This document shows, piece by piece, positions 58,223 to 64,000 of a stretch of DNA of 64,000 bases. The position numbers were made by a program, and so were the translations under genes. The stretch is from NCBI RefSeq assembly GCF_027706745.1, contig NZ_JAQFWP010000009.1, positions 1 through 64,000 of the forward strand, in the 5' to 3' direction. The stretch's first letter is position 1. Every line of letters begins with the position of its first letter. This stretch comes from Nocardiopsis suaedae. Lineage in GTDB: Bacteria > Actinomycetota > Actinomycetes > Streptosporangiales > Streptosporangiaceae. The notes under the pieces are model-generated. The model made no database searches and had not been told where the DNA came from. It worked only from the letters and a program-made list of their open reading frames with translations.

Positions 58223-59996
58223 GCCGGTCGTCCCCCTCCGAGCCGTGGGACGGGCCCGTCCCGGCGTCTTCGGCGCGGCCGAAGACCGCGCGGTACTCCG
58301 GTTCGTGCCACAGGTCCTCGTGGGGCCCCACGGCCCGCACGCGGCCCTCCTCCAGCCAGACCACCAGGTCCGCCCGCGCCGCCGACGAAAGGCGGTGCGC
58401 GACCACCAGCCTGGTCCCGGAGCGGACCCGGTGGGCCAGCGCGCGGTCGACCTGCCGTTCGGTCGCGGTGTCCAGGCTGGAGGTGGCGTCGTCCAGGACC
58501 AGGAGCCGGCCTGCGTGGGCGAAGGCCCGCGCCAGCCCCAGCCGCTGGAGCTCCCCGCCTGAGAGCGGCGCCTCGTCCAGCGGCGTCGCGTACCCCTGGG
58601 GAAGCGTCCGTATGAAGGCGTCCGCCCCGGCCGCCCGAGCCGCCGACCGCACCTGCTCCGCCGAGGCCGTCCGGGCGCCCGCCGCGACGGCCTCGGCGAC
58701 GGTGGCCCCCGTCAGGTGCGGCCGCTCGAACGCGTACCCGACCTCCCTGCGCAGCTCGGCCTCCGCGAGGCGGTCGAGCCGCACGCCGTCCAGCAGCGCC
58801 TCTCCTCCGTCGGGGTCGGCGAGGCGCCCCGCCACCTCCGCCAGCGTCGACTTGCCCGCCCCCGAACGGCCGACCACGGCGGCCGTCAGCCCGCCGGGGA
58901 CGCGCAGGTCGACCCCGCGCAGCGGCTGGGCCTGCCCGCGCCGCACCCGCACGCCGCGCAGTTCCAGCGTCCCCGGGCCACCCGGCGGCAGTTCGGACGT
59001 CCCGTAGCGCAGCGACGGCGCGCGGACCAGGGCGTCGACGCGGCGGGCCGCCGTCCGCCCGCGCACGAGCGCCCCCAGCGGCTCGGCCACCGCCCCCAGC
59101 CCCGCGGCCAGAGAGGCGTAGCGGGACACCGCCAGCAGGTCGCCGACGCTGAGCCGCCCGGCCGCCAATCCGAGCCCGCCCACCGCGAGCACGACCGTGA
59201 CCAGCAGGGGCATCAGCACACCGCTGCGCGCCATCGCGGAGCCGTGCACCGCCCACATCCCCCGCCCCGCCGTGCTGAGCGCGCCGAGCGGGCGGAGGAC
59301 GCGGTCGCGTTCGGCGTCCACCGTGGCGGAGGCGGCGATGGCGCGGGCGCCGCCCAGGGCGTCCGTGAGCCGGGAGGCGATGGAGGCCTGCACCTGCAGG
59401 TAGCGCCCGACGCTCTCGGTGGACCGGCGGGCGAACGCCCGCAGCAGCAGCACCAGCAGGGGAAGCCCCGCCGTGAACGCCAGCGCCGTCCACGGGTCGA
59501 TGAGGACCAGGGCGACCAGCGCCCCCACGGGCGCCAGCGCGGCCGAAGCCACCTGGGCGGCCGCGGCGGGGGTCGCCCCCGCCTCGGCGGCGTTGGCCGA
59601 CAGGCGGGTCGCCACCTCACCGGGGGAGAACCGCGCGGCCTCGGAGGGGGAGGTGGACAGGAGCCCGTCGACCGCACCGCAGCGCAGCCGACTGGTGGAC
59701 CGGGCGCCCACGATCCCCGCCAGCAGCGCGGTGCAGGCGCTCAGGACGACCTCGGCCGCGGCGAGTGCCGCCGCGGCCGCCAGCATGCGCCCCGCGCCGG
59801 GGGCCCGGTCCAGGAGCAGGTCCAAGGTGGTGCCGAGCACGGCGGGGAGCGCGAGGGAGGCCGCGGCCGCCCCGGCCGAGCACACGAGGATCCCCGCGGT
59901 GCGCCCGGCACTGGCCCGTGCGACGCGGGCCAGCAGCACGTCGGCGGACCGGGCGGCCGTCCCGCCTCCGTCGTCGTGCCGGTCGGTCAACGCCAT
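58209..59996 (-). CDS. ramA: ABC exporter half-transporter, lanthipeptide export (RamA/AmfB type)
   Basis: 595 residues. The membrane domain (about 20-320) is rich in Ala and Leu. The ATPase has Walker A VGRSGAGKSTLAEVA, signature LSGGELQRLGLARA, Walker B LLVLDDATSSLD and switch His AHRLSS. In Walker B the residue after the conserved Asp is Asp, not the catalytic Glu, so this half has a non-canonical ATP site. It pairs with the next gene. ATG at 59996 is preceded by GGGAGAGG; the longer GTG-initiated form has no such site. It lies about 460 bases from the precursor gene, a gap that holds a palindromic repeat. Confidence 0.86.
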   Translation of the reverse strand: MALTDRHDDGGGTAARSADVLLARVARASAGRTAGILVCSAGAAAASLALPAVLGTTLDLLLDRAPGAGRMLAAAAALAAAEVVLSACTALLAGIVGARSTSRLRCGAVDGLLSTSPSEAARFSPGEVATRLSANAAEAGATPAAAAQVASAALAPVGALVALVLIDPWTALAFTAGLPLLVLLLRAFARRSTESVGRYLQVQASIASRLTDALGGARAIAASATVDAERDRVLRPLGALSTAGRGMWAVHGSAMARSGVLMPLLVTVVLAVGGLGLAAGRLSVGDLLAVSRYASLAAGLGAVAEPLGALVRGRTAARRVDALVRAPSLRYGTSELPPGGPGTLELRGVRVRRGQAQPLRGVDLRVPGGLTAAVVGRSGAGKSTLAEVAGRLADPDGGEALLDGVRLDRLAEAELRREVGYAFERPHLTGATVAEAVAAGARTASAEQVRSAARAAGADAFIRTLPQGYATPLDEAPLSGGELQRLGLARAFAHAGRLLVLDDATSSLDTATERQVDRALAHRVRSGTRLVVAHRLSSAARADLVVWLEEGRVRAVGPHEDLWHEPEYRAVFGRAEDAGTGPSHGSEGDDRHDPS

Positions 59997-60085
59997 CCGC
60001 GCCTCTCCCTGAAGCGGTTCGGGGACGGGGCAGGCCGCCGTGTCCCGCCGGAACGGTGTCATTTCCCTCGGGCCCCTCCGACGTT

Positions 60086-60141
60086 GATCTCGGGGAAAAC
60101 GACGCTACAAGCGCGGTTTTAGCGTCGTTTTCCCCGAGATC
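60086..60141. repeat. Perfect 22-bp-arm palindromic repeat
   Basis: The left arm 60086-60107 (GATCTCGGGGAAAACGACGC then TA) and right arm 60120-60141 are exact complements. The 12-base loop is CAAGCGCGGTTT. The copy at 56177-56232 has the same layout with several changes. This one lies in the gap between ramA and ramS (59997-60456), which holds no other gene. Confidence 0.85.
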
Positions 60142-60456
60142 ATCGGGAAGCCGGGCCAGAGGTCCCCGTACCGGCGGGACCTGTCGGAGAACGACCGGCG
60201 GCCGTAGGCCGACGGCGGCCACGGCCACCGAAGGTTCCACCACTCCAGCGGACACCATCCGGAACGCGGTCCTCTGGTCGACCGGTCGGTGTCCACGGCT
60301 GTCGTCGACCGATGCCACCGGACTCCGTTGGAGGGCGCCCGACGGGCGGCCCCGGTGCGGCCCGTCCGAGCCGCACCGGGGCCGTGTCGCGCCCGTGCGC
60401 GGCCGCCATCGGCGGCCGCGCACGGCGGGCGAGCCCTAGACGGCCCGCGGGAGTGC

Positions 60457-60585
60457 TCAGTGGCAGGTGGTCAGGCTGAGGCTGCTGTCGCCGCAGAGCA
60501 GCAGGCTGGCCTCGCTGCCGCCACCGCCTCCGGCGAGCGACTCCTCGGCGGCGGGCTCCAGGGTCTGAAGGTCGAGCAGGCTCAT
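60457..60585 (-). CDS. ramS: Class III lanthipeptide precursor, SapB/AmfS-like
   Basis: A 42-residue precursor too short for usual gene calling. The leader MSLLDLQTLEPAAEE carries the LQxLE-like recognition helix of class III precursors, and a Gly run (GGGGG) precedes the core. The core ASLLLCGDSSLSLTTCH has the two Ser-x2-x2-Cys units (SLLLC and SSLSLTTC) that form (methyl)lanthionine or labionin rings. From memory the SapB core is ASLLLCGDSSLSITTCN, so the two differ at two positions. SapB is a surfactant that lets aerial hyphae break surface tension. Location between ramC and the exporter genes supports the assignment, as does an AAGGA-like site upstream. Confidence 0.93.
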   Translation of the reverse strand: MSLLDLQTLEPAAEESLAGGGGGSEASLLLCGDSSLSLTTCH

Positions 60586-60658
60586 GGCACGGTCCTTTCG
60601 TCGGTACCTGCGCATCGTGCGCGGTGAACAGTGATCGTGTCGGGGAATCGCTTCCTAT

Positions 60659-63379
60659 TCAGTTGTCCCTGCCGGGCCCGTGGCCCTCCCGCCGCCGGAG
60701 CGGTGGGAGGAACGGCAGCCCGGTGGGCTCGCCGCCGCGTGCGGCGGCGAGAGCGAGGAGGCAGCCCGCGGTGCCCGTGGCGAGGTCCATGGACAGCCGC
60801 ATCATCTGCTCGCCGGGGAAGGCGAGGTGGCCCCGGTAGCGCATGGCGTGCAGGGAGAGGCCGTCGACCTGGCGCTCCAGCGCCCGCGCCGGGTCCGCGG
60901 AGGCGGCGTCCCCGGAGGCGTCCGCGCCCTCGGAGGCGTCGGCGGCCGGGGAGGCCGAGGACACGGGGGCGGTGGTGCGGCTCAGGTACAGCACCATCCC
61001 CGCCTGGCCGCGGAACAGGCCGGGCTGGGCGTAGAAGCGGCTCTGGGCGGCCCGGACGATCTGCGGTCGGACCTGTTCCAGCGCCTCGTCCCGGCGGTGC
61101 TCCAGGAAGTCGTCGACCACCATGCCGATCCCGACGCTGCCCTCGCCCAGGTAGGGGAGGGTCCGCCACCCCTCGTCGACCTGGAGGGCGCCGGAGACGC
61201 CGGTCACGCAGCGGTCCAGGTCGGCCTGGAGCGCGTCCCGGGCCGCGTCGAGCAGGGCGGGGTCCCCCGTCCGCTCGTGCAGCCGGACCGCCAGGAGGGC
61301 GGCGCCGGAGGCGCCGTGCAGCAGTCCGGCGCGGCGCCGGTCGTCGGGCCGCGAGAGCGCCCGCTGCGCGGACAGCTCCGCGCAGCGCATCGCCGCCGCG
61401 CGCAGGTCCGCCTCACCGGTGTCGGCGGCCAGGGAGTCGAAGACGAGGCCGAGGCCCGCCGTCCCGCCGTGCAGGCTGGGCCCCGCCGCCTCCCACGGCT
61501 CCGCGAGGACCTTGTCGACCAGGTCGAGGGCGGGCGCGCGGTGCCCGAGGCGATCCAGCGTCCAGGCCAGCCCCGCCAACCCGTCGAAGAACCCCAGCGG
61601 TGACCCGGGTCCGGGCTCCTTGGCGCGCCGCAGCAGCCACTCCTCGGCGCCGGGGTCGGTCCCGGCGCCGCTCTCGGCGAGGGCGTACAGCACCCCCGCC
61701 GCGCCGTGGCCGAAGGACAGGCCCCCGCACGCGGTGGCGAACTGGGCGATGTCGCCGGGGAAGCAGCGGTCGTCGCGGTCGGGTGTGGCCGAGGCGAGGA
61801 CGGCGGCGGCCATCGAGTCCCGGCTGCGCGGCCAGTCGCCGGGAGCGACCGGCGGGAAGGGGGCGCCCGCGCCGCCGCGCTCCGCCCCGGAGGACGCCGG
61901 CCGGGCCGTCTCCTCCCCGGCGGTGACCGGGAGCCCGGCGCTCGCGCCGTCGGCGTCGCGCAGGATCTCCGCCGCTCCGCGCTCCAGGAACCCCCGGGCC
62001 TCGGGGAAGTCCCGCGCCGCCTCCTGGGCGAGGTGCCCGGCCTTGGCCCGGTCGACCGCGAACAGGCTGGTCAGCGGGGAGAAGAGGGAGATGCGCAGGC
62101 ACGCCAGCGCATAGCGGTCCACGTCGAAGCCGCGCCGGTCGGCGGGGGCGACGAACCCGGGGTTGGCGACGGTCTGGCGCGCCCGGTCCTCCGCGGCCCG
62201 GGCGGCCTCGAAGTCCAGCAGGACGACCGCGGACTCGTCATCGGACACCATGACGTTGAACAGGTGCAGGTCGTTGAAGACGATTCCGCGCCCGTGCACC
62301 GCCGCGACGGCCTCCTCGACCCGCCTGTGCAGGCGCATGGCCCACTGCGCGTAGGCCGCCAGCCGCTCCGGGGCGGGGTCGGGCCCGATCAGCGGGTGCC
62401 GGCGGGCGAGGAAGGAGTTGAGCGGCCTGCCCTCGATGTACTCCAGCACCAGGAAGCGGTGTTCCCCCACGTCGTGCACGCCCTTGACCGCGGGGACGCA
62501 GTCCAGCCCCGCCAGGTGCTCCAGCGCGGCGCGCTCCCGTTCCAGGCGCTCGACGGCGTCCGCGCCGTCGGAGGCGAGGCCGGCGTGCGGCCGGGCCTCC
62601 TTGAGGACCACCTGTTCCCCGGTGGCCTTGTCCCGCCCCGCATAGACCCCGCCGCCGTTGGAGAAGTGCAGGGCGCGTTCGACGGTGCAGGGCAGCCCGG
62701 AGACGGTGTCGGCGGTGCGCGCCGCGAGGTGGGGGCGGAGGAAGCCGGGGGCCTCCACCCACTCGGGCAGGCGGAAGCCGGGGCCGCGGCGGTCGGGCAC
62801 CAGGGCCCCGTCCGGCCGCTCCAGCGCCGGGACCGCCTCCCCGTGCTCGTCGTAGCAGTACCGCCGGGTGAAGGAGCCGTAGCGCAGGTGCACCGGCCCG
62901 GAGCCCCAGCGCAGGTCGCTGAGGATGTACGGGCCGGGTTCGCCGCCCACCAGGGCGTCCAGGGCGGCCGCCACGGCGCCCGCCTGCTGTTCGTCAGCGG
63001 GGTAGACGGTGATGAACTTCCCGCTGGAGCCGCGGTCGGCGTACTTGGCGTTGCGGTTGTGCAGCAGGGCGCGCGTGGGCACGAACTTGAAGGCGAGGCC
63101 CCGGTCGACGCACAGGTCCCAGACCCGCGCCAGGACCGGTTCGGCGTTGTCCAGGCGGGCGGAGACGTGGATCTTCCACCCCTGGGCGGGCAGCCGGTCC
63201 CCGATCGGGCGCAGCGCGAGCCAGTCCCCCTCCCGGTGGCTGCGCCACCCGGTGGGGACGGGGCGCTCCGCCGCCTCGAAGGCGGGTCCGCCCGCTGCTC
63301 CGGCACCCGGCCCGCGCCGGTGGGGGGTGTCGTAGAAGTGGCGGTCGACGTCGCAGAATACGCCGTACCCCTTGATCAC
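60659..63379 (-). CDS. ramC: Class III lanthipeptide synthetase (RamC/LanKC)
   Basis: 906 residues. The N-terminal ~200 are the lyase-like region. The kinase domain (about 230-470) has NGGGVYAGRDKATGEQVVLKEA and the catalytic loop HGRGIVFNDLHLFNVMVSDDESAVVLLDFEAA. The C-terminal LanC-like domain (about 570-906) has GLLHGASGAALLAVRLHE and PGLFRGQAGM. The zinc-binding Cys residues of true LanC enzymes are missing, which is the mark of class III. The enzyme phosphorylates Ser/Thr, eliminates to dehydro residues and cyclises the RamS core. The start is GTG with GAGGAG upstream. Precursor and exporter genes follow on the same strand. Confidence 0.93.
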   Translation of the reverse strand: MIKGYGVFCDVDRHFYDTPHRRGPGAGAAGGPAFEAAERPVPTGWRSHREGDWLALRPIGDRLPAQGWKIHVSARLDNAEPVLARVWDLCVDRGLAFKFVPTRALLHNRNAKYADRGSSGKFITVYPADEQQAGAVAAALDALVGGEPGPYILSDLRWGSGPVHLRYGSFTRRYCYDEHGEAVPALERPDGALVPDRRGPGFRLPEWVEAPGFLRPHLAARTADTVSGLPCTVERALHFSNGGGVYAGRDKATGEQVVLKEARPHAGLASDGADAVERLERERAALEHLAGLDCVPAVKGVHDVGEHRFLVLEYIEGRPLNSFLARRHPLIGPDPAPERLAAYAQWAMRLHRRVEEAVAAVHGRGIVFNDLHLFNVMVSDDESAVVLLDFEAARAAEDRARQTVANPGFVAPADRRGFDVDRYALACLRISLFSPLTSLFAVDRAKAGHLAQEAARDFPEARGFLERGAAEILRDADGASAGLPVTAGEETARPASSGAERGGAGAPFPPVAPGDWPRSRDSMAAAVLASATPDRDDRCFPGDIAQFATACGGLSFGHGAAGVLYALAESGAGTDPGAEEWLLRRAKEPGPGSPLGFFDGLAGLAWTLDRLGHRAPALDLVDKVLAEPWEAAGPSLHGGTAGLGLVFDSLAADTGEADLRAAAMRCAELSAQRALSRPDDRRRAGLLHGASGAALLAVRLHERTGDPALLDAARDALQADLDRCVTGVSGALQVDEGWRTLPYLGEGSVGIGMVVDDFLEHRRDEALEQVRPQIVRAAQSRFYAQPGLFRGQAGMVLYLSRTTAPVSSASPAADASEGADASGDAASADPARALERQVDGLSLHAMRYRGHLAFPGEQMMRLSMDLATGTAGCLLALAAARGGEPTGLPFLPPLRRREGHGPGRDN

Positions 63380-63827
63380 GGGGACTCCTCGGGGGAGGGG
63401 ACCGATGGCGTGACCAAAGCTGGCATGGGCCGTTCGGCCGTGTCGACAGCGTTCCGGGCCCATATTTTTCAGGAATGCCTCCGGCGGCCGGACCATTCCA
63501 GGTGGCGGGGCGTTCCGGTCGAATGTGAGGGTTTTTTCACGCGTTGCCCGGGAGTGAAGACCCGCTTGCGGCGGGGGAAGGCGTGCGCTTCCTTCCAGGA
63601 AGGCGGCGAGGGGGTGCGGCGCGCCCGAAATGGTGCCGACATGAGGTCTGCACGATTTACGCGGTTCGTGGTCCCGTGCCGCTCTCAGGAAAGTCGGCCC
63701 TTTACTGAACGGTAAGGAGAACGGCGTTCAGGGCGTGTGGTTCCGTCCGGCCGGCTCCGGCGGCGGCCATAATCGTCCCAGGTCGGTCCGTAGACGGCGG
63801 CCCTGATCATGTGATCCGGGAGGACCG
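63380..63827. other. Upstream region of the lanthipeptide operon
   Basis: No gene is seen. Two AT-rich islands stand out in this GC-rich DNA: CATATTTTTC at 63461-63470 and GGGTTTTTTCAC near 63529-63540. Either could hold a promoter for ramC on the minus strand. I could not identify a clear RamR-type site by eye, and no ramR-like regulator gene is in the window. Confidence 0.4.
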
Positions 63828-64000
63828 ATGGTGATACGCGGGATTTTCGGCGCCGCGCTCGCGGCCGTCGCGCTGGCCGCCGCTCCAGGGGCGGCGGCCG
63901 CGTCCGACGGTGCGGTGGCCGTGACCTGTTCGCGGATGGCCGATTTCTTCATTCCGATGAAGGAATGCCTGGACAGGTGCGCGGACGAACAGGACGCTCC
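63828..64000 (+). CDS. Small secreted protein, cut by the window end
   Basis: The visible 57 codons start at ATG 63828 with GGAGG a few bases upstream; a GTG one codon later is also possible. Residues about 1-25 are a Sec signal peptide (MVIRGIFGAALAAVALAAAPGAAAA). The mature part then has cysteines at regular intervals (VTCSRM, KECLDRC), suggesting a disulfide-rich secreted protein. No family can be assigned from this fragment. It is divergent from the lanthipeptide operon. Confidence 0.55.
   Translation, partial: MVIRGIFGAALAAVALAAAPGAAAASDGAVAVTCSRMADFFIPMKECLDRCADEQDA

Noticed and set aside
1-64000. tRNA or rRNA genes, CRISPR arrays, prophage or plasmid origin
   Set aside because: I scanned the intergenic gaps by eye and saw no cloverleaf with a GTTCGA-type arm, no spaced repeats and no phage or replication genes. 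A covariance-model search would be needed to exclude small RNAs.

Overview
The window is very GC-rich, strongly GC-biased at third codon positions, uses many GTG starts, and carries actinomycete genes (GarA/OdhI-type FHA protein, cory-CC-star protein, SapB-type lanthipeptide, MmyB-type regulator, aztABCD-like zinc uptake). It most resembles a Nocardiopsis-like actinomycete. That genus-level guess is an inference; no 16S or other marker gene is present. No tRNA, rRNA, CRISPR array or replication origin was seen.

Layout. 1-6 kb: an ArsR/arsenate-reductase fusion with a VOC protein, two minor genes, then cstA - cory-CC-star - ArsA-like ATPase. 6-11 kb: a CDP-alcohol phosphatidyltransferase, a mannose-1-phosphate guanylyltransferase/phosphomannomutase-like fusion, garA and a DUF151 nuclease. 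11-12 kb: an orphan membrane-anchored protein. 12.3-21 kb: an L-rhamnose locus. A secreted BNR_4 beta-propeller enzyme is divergent from MFS transporter - rhaM - rhaI - aldolase/dehydrogenase fusion - rhaB, and both transcription units carry the same LacI-type operator. 21-23 kb: an aldo/keto reductase divergent from an XRE/MmyB regulator.

23.4-35 kb is the most striking region: eight genes in the order sbnA-B-C-D-E-F-G-H, the same gene order as the staphyloferrin B cluster of Staphylococcus aureus. They encode L-2,3-diaminopropionate synthesis, a dedicated citrate synthase, a decarboxylase, three NIS synthetases and an MFS exporter. A DtxR/IdeR-like iron box overlaps the promoter of the first gene.

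35-48.5 kb: small regulators, a TetR gene with a 13-bp inverted-repeat operator, then a catabolic locus: NCS2 permease, UbiX, UbiD, COG0523 GTPase, amidohydrolase-2, GntR/FCD regulator and a molybdenum hydroxylase subunit. A common TTGCATGT site lies at the permease, amidohydrolase and gntR promoters. An IS110-family element lies between gntR and the molybdenum hydroxylase gene and carries a candidate bridge-RNA region.

49-54.5 kb: a Zur-box-controlled zinc ABC uptake locus (aztA divergent from aztB, an AztD-like lipoprotein, aztC, aztD). 55-56 kb: a secreted PI-PLC-C1-like phosphodiesterase. 56.4-63.4 kb: a class III lanthipeptide operon of ram/amf type (ramC-ramS-ramA-ramB). Its 42-codon precursor has a core almost identical to SapB. 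Two copies of a palindromic repeat bracket the ramA-ramB pair. The window ends inside a small secreted-protein gene.
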